DNA from: Candidatus Heimdallarchaeota archaeon
Lineage (GTDB): Archaea; Asgardarchaeota; Heimdallarchaeia; Heimdallarchaeales; Kariarchaeaceae
Direction: 5' to 3'
DNA length: 26,483 nt
NCBI GenBank assembly: GCA_015522385.1
Contig: WAMJ01000019.1
Coordinates: 1-26,483, forward strand
This document shows, one piece after another, positions 7,118 through 15,339 of this stretch (within the stretch, counting starts at the first letter, position 1; each line of letters opens with the position of its first letter). The position numbers and the translations under genes were made by a program. The notes beneath the pieces were generated by a model, which worked only from the letters and a program-made list of their open reading frames with translations, was not told the origin of the DNA and ran no database searches.

Positions 7118-7279
7118 TTAGAGTCTGTACTTCTTGGGTCTGAGGTTGGTAGACCTGCATCTCTTCTTTCTGCATCTGCGGGCGCCAACTGGTGCTCTTG
7201 CGTTACATTTTCTGCATACCCATGCCTTTACGAGTACGTCTCTTGCGATTTCACGGTGTTCTGGATTTGCAACTGGCAT
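7118..7279 (-). CDS. rpl40e: 50S ribosomal protein L40e
   Basis: A 53-codon frame, ATG at 7277-7279 and TAA at 7118-7120. The core WVCRKCNARAPVGARRCR followed by KKRC is the L40e zinc site (C-x2-C-x10-C-x4-C), and the end LRPKKYRL is typical. L40e binds the large ribosomal subunit in archaea and eukaryotes; in eukaryotes it is made as a ubiquitin fusion. Here it is free-standing. GGAGG lies about 8 bases upstream of the ATG. It sits 73 bases downstream of the first phosphohexomutase gene on the same strand, with a T-rich possible promoter (about 7322-7330) between, so it may be transcribed alone or by read-through. Confidence 0.92.
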   Translation of the reverse strand: MPVANPEHREIARDVLVKAWVCRKCNARAPVGARRCRKKRCRSTNLRPKKYRL

Positions 7280-7352
7280 TCATAATCCTCCAAACTATAC
7301 AACCTCCCATACATTCTCCCCTTAAAAAGCCCTACTAAAGATTCCACCCGAT

Positions 7353-8726
7353 TTATTCAGGGATATGTGCGGATATGACCTCCTCAATGAGTTTGAGGTA
7401 CCTGTTCATGGACTCCTCGGTCGTGCCCTCTACCCTGTAGCTCAGGAGTTCCTCGGTGGAGCTGGGGCGGATGAGGAACCACCCGTCTTCGAGATGGCAC
7501 CTGACACCGTCGATGTCCACGATCTCGGCGTTCCTCTTGGTGGCGATTGACTCGACCTCTGCGATGATTTTCGGGTGGCTGGACATCGGGCATCTCACCC
7601 TGTACTCCTTGCTGGAGTGGTATTTAGGAAGCTCACCGACCACCTGCGAAAGCGTCCGCCCCTTCCTTTTCAGCTCCTTGACGATGTTGAGAAAAACGAC
7701 TGCGGAGTACAGACCGTCGTCGAATCCGTGGTAGTCGATGTTGAAGTAGTAGTGGCAGGAGAGCTCTGCGGCGATGTGGAAGTCCTTGTGCAATAGGTTC
7801 TCGTGGACCTTGCTGTGACCGACCTCGGTGAAGTCCACGGTGTACCCTTTGGAGATGCCGTAGTCACGAATGGCCTTGCTCATCTTCACGTCGATCAGCA
7901 GACGTGGGGTCACGGTCTTGGCAAGGTGATCGAGGAGGAGCATGGCAACGTGGTCGGGGGAGATAACTCTACCCTTCTCGTCCGTGAAGCCCACCCTGTC
8001 TCCATCGGTGTCGAAGATGATCCCCAGGTCGAAGTTCCCGTCCTCGAACAGCCTCTTGAGGTGCACGTATGACTTCTCCTTCGCAGGGTCGGGGAGGATG
8101 CGGGAGAAGCTTGGATCGAAGGTCTCGCCCAGCTCGACAAGGTCCTCCCCGGTCACGACCTCCGAGAAGAGCGATGTCGTTCCGTTGCCATACTCTAGGG
8201 CCACGGACAGCCGTGGATTGCTGTGCAGTCTGGTTCTGAGGAAGTCGAGGTACTTCTCCACGGGTGACCTGTCGACCTGAGGGAGCGCGGTTAGTTCCAA
8301 TGTGGGCTCAGTTCCCACGAGGTCTTCCATGATCTCGCCGAAAAAGTTGGCGAAGGAGTACGACGCACCTGTGTCATCGCAGACCTTGATCCCGTTGTAT
8401 TCCTTGGGGTTGTGGGAAGCGGTTATGACGATACCTGCTGTGTAGTCCTCGGTGGCGCAGATGTAATAGATCGCAGGGGTGGGGACGATGCCCACGTCCG
8501 TGACTTCCGATCCCTCTGAGCGAAGTCCCGAGATGATTGCTGCCCTAAGCTCGGGTGAGCTGCTACGGTTGTCCGATCCCAGAACTATCCTTGAACCCTT
8601 GCCGAATTTCCGGGCGACAGATCTTCCGAAGTCATAGCCGAATGGAGCGTTCAATACCTCACCGTAAATACCCCTGATATCGTTGCGGAGGAAGATTTTG
8701 GACAGGTTCTCCCTGGAGTAAACCAT
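7353..8726 (-). CDS. Phosphohexomutase (phosphomannomutase/phosphoglucomutase family), paralogue A
   Basis: A 457-residue alpha-D-phosphohexomutase. The catalytic loop is TASHNP with phospho-Ser104. The metal loop is DTDGD (239-243). The sugar-binding region near 310 reads AELSCHYYF where most relatives have a GEQSGH-like loop. The phosphate-binding loop is RPSSTEE (420-426) in place of the common RPSGTEP. The family interconverts hexose 1- and 6-phosphates (mannose, glucose or glucosamine) in the cytoplasm, feeding nucleotide-sugar synthesis. The altered sugar loop makes the substrate uncertain. A TATA box at 8749-8756 is 26 bases from the ATG, so the gene has its own leaderless promoter although paralogue B ends only 37 bases upstream. 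Confidence 0.9.
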   Translation of the reverse strand: MVYSRENLSKIFLRNDIRGIYGEVLNAPFGYDFGRSVARKFGKGSRIVLGSDNRSSSPELRAAIISGLRSEGSEVTDVGIVPTPAIYYICATEDYTAGIVITASHNPKEYNGIKVCDDTGASYSFANFFGEIMEDLVGTEPTLELTALPQVDRSPVEKYLDFLRTRLHSNPRLSVALEYGNGTTSLFSEVVTGEDLVELGETFDPSFSRILPDPAKEKSYVHLKRLFEDGNFDLGIIFDTDGDRVGFTDEKGRVISPDHVAMLLLDHLAKTVTPRLLIDVKMSKAIRDYGISKGYTVDFTEVGHSKVHENLLHKDFHIAAELSCHYYFNIDYHGFDDGLYSAVVFLNIVKELKRKGRTLSQVVGELPKYHSSKEYRVRCPMSSHPKIIAEVESIATKRNAEIVDIDGVRCHLEDGWFLIRPSSTEELLSYRVEGTTEESMNRYLKLIEEVISAHIPE

Positions 8727-8748
8727 ATCCCAGTTGCGGTCGAACCTG

Positions 8749-8756
8749 ATTATAAA
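8749..8756 (-). promoter_or_regulatory. TATA box, phosphohexomutase A
   Basis: TTTATAAT on the minus strand lies in the 37-base gap behind paralogue B and is centred 26 bases from the ATG at 8726, predicting a leaderless transcript. Confidence 0.55.
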
Positions 8757-8763
8757 TCTAAAG

Positions 8764-10152
8764 CTAGGATACTTCTAGGAAGGGTGTGACGAATTCCTTG
8801 GTGGTAGAGCTCATGAGGGCGCACAGCTCCTTGTCGGGAGACTCGGTGAATATCCTCAGGTTGTCCTCCGTCCCCGACTGCCGGATGAGGATCCACGACC
8901 TGTCCGTGAAGTCTATACGTATACCATCGAGGTCTGAGACCTTGTCGATTTCCAGGTGCTCCGGGAGCATGTCGTACAGGGTGTCGAGACTGTCGAGTAT
9001 TCGAGCGAAGTTCTCAGGCGCAGTCAATCTGCTTGACGGGATCTTGATCTTGAGCGAGTAGAACCTCGGGAGCTCGTCTATCATCTGCTTGAGTGTCTTG
9101 CCCTGCTCTGCCATGATCCTCAGCAGAACCACGCTGCTGTAGGCGCCATCAGGATAGAGTGAATCTGGGTTGAAGAAGTACTTGCCCGTCTCCTCGAAAC
9201 CGAAGTATGCGTCCCTCTCCCTGATCCCCTCTATGATCGATGGTGCACCCACACGTGTGTAGTAGTAGCTACCTCCAACTCTCTCTGCGAGGGTGGGAAT
9301 GATGGCGGATGTGTTGATGGGGACGACCACCTCCTTGTCCGGGTACCGTCTCCAACTGTCGAGGGCGAAGATAGCTCCGATCATGTCTCCCGAGAGGGGA
9401 GTGCCCTCGTTAGTCATGAAGATCACACGGTCGCCATCGAGGTCGGTGGCTATTCCAAGATCCACATTGGTCTCCTTCAGGTACTCGATGGTCTTGCCCA
9501 GCGTTGAGGGCTTCGGCTCGGACTGCCTTCCCGAGATGGTGTCGTCGTCTTCGTGGTTGATGGTGTACACCATGTCAAAGACATCGTTCAGGACCTCATG
9601 CAGGTACGCTCTCATCGGGCCGTGCACGCAGTCCATGAGCACACTCCCTGGGATACTCAGACCACTGTACTGCTGCCTAAGATGATCCCTGTACTTTCTT
9701 GTAGTATCCGAGTCCCAGTGGTTGTTCACAAAGTCGACGGATCCCATGTCCTCCCATGGGACATAGCTCTCAGGAGTGTGGAGTGTACCCTTGTAGTACC
9801 CACCGTCACCATCGATGAGGATGATTCCATTGTCGGAGGCAGGTAGGTGGCTACCGGTGACGATCACACCGATGTCGTAGCCCTCACGGACGGTGAGGAA
9901 TACCAGTTGCGGTGTTGGTATCGGAACCACGAGTACCGTGACGTCCGCACCTTGAGCTGTGAAGCCAGAGGCCAAGGCGGTGATTATCATCGGTGATGAC
10001 CTCCTCGTGTCCATGGCAAGCAACACCTTGGGTCGGCTGACCTCCGCCTTCTTCCACTCGGCTATCGCCCTGCCAACGGAGCTGCAGTACTCTGGAGTGA
10101 AGAGCTTGTTCGCCGCTCCTCGTATGCCTGTTGTGGCGAATAGAAATTTCAC
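8764..10152 (-). CDS. Phosphohexomutase family, paralogue B
   Basis: A 462-residue protein with all four family loops. The catalytic loop is VTGSHLPAS with Ser101. The metal loop is DLDGD (236-240). The sugar loop reads FGFEETGKYFF, and the phosphate loop is RQSGTED (424-430). The N-terminus MKFLFATTGIRG holds the conserved TGIRG. The catalytic and sugar loops differ from paralogues A and C, so the substrate probably differs (glucosamine-, glucose- or mannose-phosphate cannot be told apart here). The start is GTG, and TTAATTA (10175-10181) is 26 bases upstream, overlapping the stop of paralogue C. Same strand and close spacing, but apparently a separate leaderless transcript. Confidence 0.9.
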   Translation of the reverse strand: MKFLFATTGIRGAANKLFTPEYCSSVGRAIAEWKKAEVSRPKVLLAMDTRRSSPMIITALASGFTAQGADVTVLVVPIPTPQLVFLTVREGYDIGVIVTGSHLPASDNGIILIDGDGGYYKGTLHTPESYVPWEDMGSVDFVNNHWDSDTTRKYRDHLRQQYSGLSIPGSVLMDCVHGPMRAYLHEVLNDVFDMVYTINHEDDDTISGRQSEPKPSTLGKTIEYLKETNVDLGIATDLDGDRVIFMTNEGTPLSGDMIGAIFALDSWRRYPDKEVVVPINTSAIIPTLAERVGGSYYYTRVGAPSIIEGIRERDAYFGFEETGKYFFNPDSLYPDGAYSSVVLLRIMAEQGKTLKQMIDELPRFYSLKIKIPSSRLTAPENFARILDSLDTLYDMLPEHLEIDKVSDLDGIRIDFTDRSWILIRQSGTEDNLRIFTESPDKELCALMSSTTKEFVTPFLEVS

Positions 10153-10174
10153 AAATATGGTAATATTACACTGC

Positions 10175-10181
10175 TAATTAA
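10175..10181 (-). promoter_or_regulatory. TATA-like box, phosphohexomutase B
   Basis: TTAATTA is centred 26 bases from the GTG at 10152. It overlaps the TAA stop of paralogue C (10178-10180). Confidence 0.45.
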
Positions 10182-11551
10182 GACTTAACTTCTAGCTCAG
10201 ATATCTTCTCATTAACCAGCGGTACGAACCTGTTCTCGATCTCCGTGAAGTCTGATTCGTTCATGGACTCCACGGTGACCCTGACCTTCGGGGAGGTGTT
10301 CGATACCCTGATGAGAACCCTGCCCTTGTCTGTCGCTAATGCAACTCCGTCGAGGTCGCTGAACTCCCCGTCAAAGGTCTTGAGAGTATTTGCTAACTCC
10401 TCAACCACCCTGAACTTGATGTTGTCTGGGCACTTGATGTCGAACCTCTTCTTCAGTGGCATCTTGATCTCGTCGACGAGCTCGGAGAAGGGCTTTTGGA
10501 ACCTGTCCAGAGCGAGTGTCAGAACCAGTGGGAGGATGAGGGCGTCGTCGAAGAGGAAGAACATCGGGGCGACTGCGTGACCCGATGCCTCCACGCACCA
10601 CACCGCGTCGAGTTTCTCGGCTTCCAAGGAGAGGAACGAGTGTCCTACTCTGATTCTCTTGACCTCTGCGCCCATCTCCTTCAGTTGCTTCTCCATCGCG
10701 AGACTGCACTCCATATTGATCACGATGCGGTTGTTATCCCCTGTCTCCATGAAGTAGCGGGAAGCGATGATCCCGAATGCGTCGGAGGAGATGACCCTTC
10801 CGTTCTCATCGGTGAAGACACAGCGGTCACCGTCACCGTCGAATCCAGCACCGAATAGGACATTGTTCTCCTTCACGAACTCACCGAGTTGAGCAAGTGA
10901 CTTCTCATTCGGTTCGGAGGTACGGTTGGGGAAGGTGGGATCAGGGGTGTCGAAGATCGACTTCACAGTAAAACCTAGATCCTCGTAGAGCTGTGGGATG
11001 ACCAAGGAGGTTGCACCATTCCCACAGTCAACTGCGATGGTGTATTTCTTCCCGATCTCGGGGTTGAACTTGGTCTTCAGGTACTCGACGAACTTAGGGT
11101 ATGGGTCGACCTCGGTGATAGTGCCCTCCTCTCCAGTGCTGAATTCTTCCGAGAAGAATAGCCTCTTGATCTCCTCGTTCTCCTCGGGGGAGAACCCGAT
11201 GCCTTTACCCCAGTAGAACTTGATCCCGTTCCACTCAGGAGGGAGGTGGGAGGCTGTGATGAACGCTGAGGCGTCGAGCTCATTCTGGAAGGAGTTGAAC
11301 AGCGTGACTCCAAGTGGGCTTCTCTCGATCTTCTGGACGTCCAGTCCAACAGACGCAATACCCTTCATGAAGGCAGTCATCATCCTGGGTGTTGTACCTC
11401 GAATATCGCCTCCGAGAGAGATCGCCCTTGCTCCTTTGGACTTGATGAACGTCCCGAAGGCCTTGGCGATTTTCTCCATGGATTCGTCCGTGAGATCCTC
11501 GTCCACAATACCTCGTATATCGTATGCTCTGAAGATGTGTTCTATGCTCAT
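10178..11551 (-). CDS. Phosphohexomutase family, paralogue C (phosphomannomutase-like)
   Basis: A 457-residue protein. The conserved N-terminal element is FRAYDIRG. The catalytic loop is TASHLPPEWNG with Ser101. The metal loop is DGDGD (238-242). The sugar loop VEASGH is the most canonical of the three. The phosphate loop is RVSNTSP (415-421), similar to the SNT-type loop of bacterial phosphomannomutase/phosphoglucomutase enzymes. It is the best candidate for the mannose-1-phosphate enzyme of the cluster; that is inference. The ATG is 27 bases from a TATA-like box at 11575-11583. The pilus ATPase gene ends 45 bases upstream on the same strand. Confidence 0.91.
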   Translation of the reverse strand: MSIEHIFRAYDIRGIVDEDLTDESMEKIAKAFGTFIKSKGARAISLGGDIRGTTPRMMTAFMKGIASVGLDVQKIERSPLGVTLFNSFQNELDASAFITASHLPPEWNGIKFYWGKGIGFSPEENEEIKRLFFSEEFSTGEEGTITEVDPYPKFVEYLKTKFNPEIGKKYTIAVDCGNGATSLVIPQLYEDLGFTVKSIFDTPDPTFPNRTSEPNEKSLAQLGEFVKENNVLFGAGFDGDGDRCVFTDENGRVISSDAFGIIASRYFMETGDNNRIVINMECSLAMEKQLKEMGAEVKRIRVGHSFLSLEAEKLDAVWCVEASGHAVAPMFFLFDDALILPLVLTLALDRFQKPFSELVDEIKMPLKKRFDIKCPDNIKFRVVEELANTLKTFDGEFSDLDGVALATDKGRVLIRVSNTSPKVRVTVESMNESDFTEIENRFVPLVNEKISELEVKS

Positions 11552-11574
11552 TCAATCGTGGTATTTTTCGATCT

Positions 11575-11583
11575 AATATTAAA
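11575..11583 (-). promoter_or_regulatory. TATA box, phosphohexomutase C
   Basis: TTTAATATT on the minus strand is centred about 28 bases from the ATG at 11551, predicting a leaderless transcript. Confidence 0.5.
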
Positions 11584-11596
11584 TCTTGGGAAGAAT

Positions 11597-13147
11597 TCAG
11601 ACTCCTCGTACTACACGCTCAGCCTTCTTGAAGACCTTCTCGGGGTTAGCGTAGTAGTCTGCGATCTGGGCGGAGACGTCCCTGAAGTGACGGATCTGCT
11701 TCTTCATCAGCCACCTGATGACGATCTCCCTACGTCCAATCTCATCCCAGCATTCCTTGTCGGTCCTACCGGTGAGTTTCTTGATCTTCTCTATTAGGTA
11801 CGACCTGCCGTAGAAGGTGAAGTTGTCCTTGGTGGCGTTCCACGAATAGACCTTGTTGGTCAGGAGGTGCTTGGTGTTCGGATCGAGGTCGAGAACCTCG
11901 GTGATCTCGACTGCCCTCCTCGCGAACTTGCCCCTGAGCCTGACCTTCTGCTGCACGTGGATGAGATCAAGCGCCTTGATCATCGCACGGGGGACGTTCA
12001 TCGGTGCAGACTCTAACCTTCCGATCACACCCTGTACGGAATCACCGTGTATGGTACCCATGGCTGCGTGACCAGTTGACATGGCCTGGAAGAGTGTGTA
12101 CGCCTCCTGTCCACGTATCTCTCCCACGAGGATGAAGTCTGGCCTCTGTCTCATAGCTGCTCTGAGCAGATCGTACATGGTGATCTCTCCTCTTTGCGTA
12201 CCGTCTTGGTTCTTTGAACCGAAACCTCCACGGGCAACGGACGGGATCCAGTTCTCGTGACCGATATTGAGCTCGGCAGTATCCTCGATTGACACCACCT
12301 TGAGATCTGGTTTGAGGAGCATGGACAGTGAGTTCATGAACGAGGTCTTGCCCGAAGCGGTTCCTCCACAGATCAGTACGCTCATCTGGTGCTCGACGAG
12401 ATACCAGTAGTAGGCTGCGATCTTCGGGTCTATGGTGTTGGTGATGACGAGATCTGTGATCGTCCATGGATCTGCTCGGAATCGCCTCATGGTGAAGGTT
12501 GATCCCTTCTGTGTGACCTCTCGTCCGAACGAGAGCTGAAGACGAGAGCCATCGGGCAATGACGCGTCGAGCAGTGGCTGTGCAATGGATATATGTCTTC
12601 CTGATCTCTGTGCCAGCTTGATGATGAAGGAGTCCAACTCGTTCTCGTCCTCAAAGATGATGTTAGTGGCGATGGACTCGTAGGTCCGATGCCATACATA
12701 GACAGGAACTCCCAGACCATCGAGTGAGATATCCTCAATCAGGTGGTCGTGCATCAGCGGTTCCAGTGGACCGTAACCAATGAGATCCCGGTCTATGTAG
12801 TACATGATCTTGTCTAAGGACTCGGGAGAGAGGGCCAGTCTGTAGGTCCGGACCGTCTCATTCACCTGTCTCTTGAGGTATTCTTCCGCTTTCCCTTCAT
12901 TGGATAGTGTCTTGAAATCGACATCCAGTTCCTCCACAAGTACGTCCTTTATGAACTTGTAAATTCTTCCCTCCTCCGTCGTCAATGGCGTCTCCGTGAC
13001 TTGGTAGATAGTCCGATTGCTGACAGGGTCTGTCTGAATGAGGGCGAAGGAGTGCGGTGGTTTTAGTGGATAAGTTTCTCTCAGGATCGGCATTGCTGAA
13101 TCATCAGCATTGGGTTGGGAGAAATTTGGCAAGTTTAGATTCGACAT
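11597..13147 (-). CDS. Type II/IV secretion (archaeal pilus/archaellum-type) assembly ATPase
   Basis: A 516-residue ATPase of the PilT/FlaI/TadA superfamily. It has an N-terminal domain (about 1-240), then Walker A GGTASGKTS (261-269), an Asp box SIEDTAEL (286-293), Walker B DFILVGEIRG (337-346) and a His box STGHAAMGTIHGDS (357-370). Such hexameric ATPases power assembly of type IV pilus-like filaments at the inner face of the membrane. Its expected partners, two F-domain membrane proteins and pilin-like proteins, are at 17.3-21.9 kb on the other strand. I place the start at the ATG 13145-13147, preceded by GGTG and by a TATA-like TTTTATAT near 13190. A TTG at 13154-13156 would add three residues. 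Confidence 0.92.
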   Translation of the reverse strand: MSNLNLPNFSQPNADDSAMPILRETYPLKPPHSFALIQTDPVSNRTIYQVTETPLTTEEGRIYKFIKDVLVEELDVDFKTLSNEGKAEEYLKRQVNETVRTYRLALSPESLDKIMYYIDRDLIGYGPLEPLMHDHLIEDISLDGLGVPVYVWHRTYESIATNIIFEDENELDSFIIKLAQRSGRHISIAQPLLDASLPDGSRLQLSFGREVTQKGSTFTMRRFRADPWTITDLVITNTIDPKIAAYYWYLVEHQMSVLICGGTASGKTSFMNSLSMLLKPDLKVVSIEDTAELNIGHENWIPSVARGGFGSKNQDGTQRGEITMYDLLRAAMRQRPDFILVGEIRGQEAYTLFQAMSTGHAAMGTIHGDSVQGVIGRLESAPMNVPRAMIKALDLIHVQQKVRLRGKFARRAVEITEVLDLDPNTKHLLTNKVYSWNATKDNFTFYGRSYLIEKIKKLTGRTDKECWDEIGRREIVIRWLMKKQIRHFRDVSAQIADYYANPEKVFKKAERVVRGV

Positions 13148-13305
13148 AGGCACCAATCACTATTTCTTACTCTGAAATAGTATCGAAGATATAAAACCCT
13201 TTCCTGAAATTCAATACAACCTATCGATAACAAAAATGAACAGATCACCCATGGTATGTTGAAACCTTTTAATGCAGGATAACTGATGTCAAATTGAGAT
13301 TTCAG

Positions 13306-14379
13306 ATGAGTGATGACCTAGAGCAAGGGGTTCTACAGATCCTGCCACTATTCAAGACCTACTTTCTCGAAACTGCTGGGAGGATAAGTAACGCACCGAT
13401 CAAGAACGTGGAGTTCGTCGAGAGTCAGTCATCGAGCTACCGGGGAAGGGGGGGCACACTCCTCATCTCCGATGTTACCTACAACGCTATCATAGACGAG
13501 GACTCGTTCTTTCCCCTGACGACGAAGATTGCCATTAAATTCGCACAGAACCTCAAATCGGCAATTAAAGAGATGAAGAACTCAATGCTCTTAGAGAATA
13601 AGTACTCTAGTCACCCGAGCTTCGGTACTCCGCGGATTCTCTTCGCCTCTACCAACGAGCCTATTATCCTTCTCTACGAGGGTGTAGACGGGATAAACTA
13701 CGATGAGTGTACCGTCGTACCGAACAAGGCATATTACGCAGGAAAGTTGCTCGCAATTCTCCACGGGGCCAATGTACAACCTGTTGACGACCTCCTCTAC
13801 CAGAATTACGTGAGGAAGATCGTGCAGTATTTCGCGATGACGGGGATGGAGAAGGAGATAAGTTTGGCAATGGGTGAGGCGTTCAACAGGATCAAGGGAC
13901 TATCTTCTGGTGCGGTGATCCACTCCGACTTCCACCAGAGCAACGTTATGTTGACAATCAGCGCCGACATCTCGGAGGTTCTCAAGGTCTATGTCATCGA
14001 TCCAGAGTTCATGACCTCAGGCCACTACGACAGGATGGAGGATGTGGGGACATTCTTCGGGAACCAAGCACTGATTGAGTTCGGGCAGACGGGTGCTATC
14101 TCATCCACACTTAACGACATCCACATCTTCCTTAGAGGGTACAACGAGTTCCTCGCTAACAGCCCAATGAAGCTATCGTTGAACAAAATCTACCCCAAGG
14201 GGCTTCCACTGGCTTTCTTCATAGCTCTGTGGTCTCTCTTGGACGCTCTGGACTTCGTCATGACCCGTACAGAGGGAAACTCCATGGACCACCCCGACGT
14301 GGTTGTCAGAATCAATTTTGCCCTCTTCTGTCTGCGTGACGAGGAGTTGGAGAGGTTGTCCCAAATGAAATTCCCCTGA
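13306..14379 (+). CDS. Protein-kinase-like phosphotransferase (aminoglycoside/choline kinase fold)
   Basis: A 357-residue protein from the ATG at 13306. A TTG at 13294 would add four residues. The catalytic loop HSDFHQSN (206-213, ATG numbering) has the HxDxxxxN pattern, and IDPEF (Asp232) is the metal-binding aspartate. These features mark the aminoglycoside-phosphotransferase/choline-kinase/methylthioribose-kinase group, whose members phosphorylate small molecules. KIAIKFA (about 74-80) is a candidate for the ATP-binding lysine strand. Substrate is unknown. An A/T box (TTTTAAT) at about 13268-13274 lies 35 bases upstream. The gene is convergent with the 2-phosphoglycerate-kinase-like gene; their stop codons are one base apart. 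Confidence 0.8.
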   Translation: MSDDLEQGVLQILPLFKTYFLETAGRISNAPIKNVEFVESQSSSYRGRGGTLLISDVTYNAIIDEDSFFPLTTKIAIKFAQNLKSAIKEMKNSMLLENKYSSHPSFGTPRILFASTNEPIILLYEGVDGINYDECTVVPNKAYYAGKLLAILHGANVQPVDDLLYQNYVRKIVQYFAMTGMEKEISLAMGEAFNRIKGLSSGAVIHSDFHQSNVMLTISADISEVLKVYVIDPEFMTSGHYDRMEDVGTFFGNQALIEFGQTGAISSTLNDIHIFLRGYNEFLANSPMKLSLNKIYPKGLPLAFFIALWSLLDALDFVMTRTEGNSMDHPDVVVRINFALFCLRDEELERLSQMKFP

Positions 14380-14380
14380 T

Positions 14381-15289
14381 CTATCTATTCTCGTCCTTCA
14401 GGATAATTTCCCAGATCTTGTTGATTATCTGCAGAACTGCAGGCTCATCCTCACTCGCTTCCACCAGAGTGACATGCTGATCCTTCGCGTTCTGAATGAG
14501 GTACTCGTGGATCTCCCTAATCTCCTTAAAGTACTGCGAGTAATTCGTCCGTGAAATGGAGCTTGATTCCCTCTTCTTTAACCTTGAGAGATGGACATCT
14601 GGATCTTTGAGGTAGAGCTGGAACGGGATGACGATATTTTTTATCATCACATTCCTCTGAATGGCACTGGGTAGTAAGTGAACACCTTCTAAGATTACGA
14701 TTTCGTTGCTCTTTATCGCCTGTGCAATTGTGGCCTCTACTCCTGTAACGACCTTTCGTGCCTGCTCCTCGAATCCCAGAATGACGGGGGAGATGGCGGG
14801 GAGGAATATGTTCTCGGACTTACGGTAAGCGATGTACGAGGATTGATGGAGTGTGGGCATGAGCTTGGGTGAGAACACGACTCTCATGACCTCCCGTATA
14901 AGATCAGTTCCCAAGATCGTCCGAACACCTAGCCTCCTCCCCAGAATCTTAGCTATAGTTGACTTGCCAACCCCCGTCACCCCTCCGAGGAGTATGACCA
15001 AGGGTCTGATGTCCCTAAAATCGTTGGAGATGATGTCGATTCGATCCGCCAGCTCAGAGTCCTTGGATTTATACCACTCTGCAACTATGTCGTACACACG
15101 GGAGCTCATTATCTCGTTCTTCTCCGAGTCTTTAATGACATCGGCGATCTCCCTTGCATGCTCGAAGGCCACGGTCTCTTTGATTCCAAGTTTGAGAAGA
15201 TGCGTCGCTAGGTACCCGACTGAGAGTGGTATGGTTCCCTTGTTACTCGTGACATAGATCTGATTGTTCTTATCGGATTGAATACGAAT
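14381..15289 (-). CDS. 2-phosphoglycerate-kinase-like P-loop kinase with N-terminal ATP-cone-like domain
   Basis: The conventional frame starts at a GTG (15170-15172) and gives 263 residues. Walker A is GGVTGVGKST (63-72), followed by ILGTDLIREVMR (86-97) and ILEGVHLLP. This is the pattern of archaeal 2-phosphoglycerate kinases, which make 2,3-bisphosphoglycerate, the precursor of cyclic 2,3-diphosphoglycerate. The frame stays open upstream to a TGA at 15302-15304, and the extra residues (IRIQSDKNNQIYV, then TIPLSVGYLATHLLKLGI) match the N-terminus of the paralogue at 15340. The true protein therefore starts near 15289, but no ATG, GTG or TTG lies in that extension. A TATA box (15308-15316) predicts transcription start at about 15286-15289, right at an ATT codon. 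An ATG at 15295-15297 is out of frame. Either a non-AUG start or an early indel. Confidence 0.8.
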   Translation of the reverse strand: MRIQSDKNNQIYVTSNKGTIPLSVGYLATHLLKLGIKETVAFEHAREIADVIKDSEKNEIMSSRVYDIVAEWYKSKDSELADRIDIISNDFRDIRPLVILLGGVTGVGKSTIAKILGRRLGVRTILGTDLIREVMRVVFSPKLMPTLHQSSYIAYRKSENIFLPAISPVILGFEEQARKVVTGVEATIAQAIKSNEIVILEGVHLLPSAIQRNVMIKNIVIPFQLYLKDPDVHLSRLKKRESSSISRTNYSQYFKEIREIHEYLIQNAKDQHVTLVEASEDEPAVLQIINKIWEIILKDENR

Positions 15290-15304
15290 CTCCTCATCTC
15301 CTCA

Positions 15305-15339
15305 AAGAATTTATAAGGATTTATACTTTCCTTATTTTA
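15305..15339. promoter_or_regulatory. Divergent promoter region of the 2-phosphoglycerate-kinase-like pair
   Basis: TTATAAATT on the minus strand (about 15308-15316) serves the leftward gene. TTTATAC on the plus strand (15320-15326) serves the rightward gene. The boxes nearly abut, so the two genes may compete for TBP or share regulation. Confidence 0.5.
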
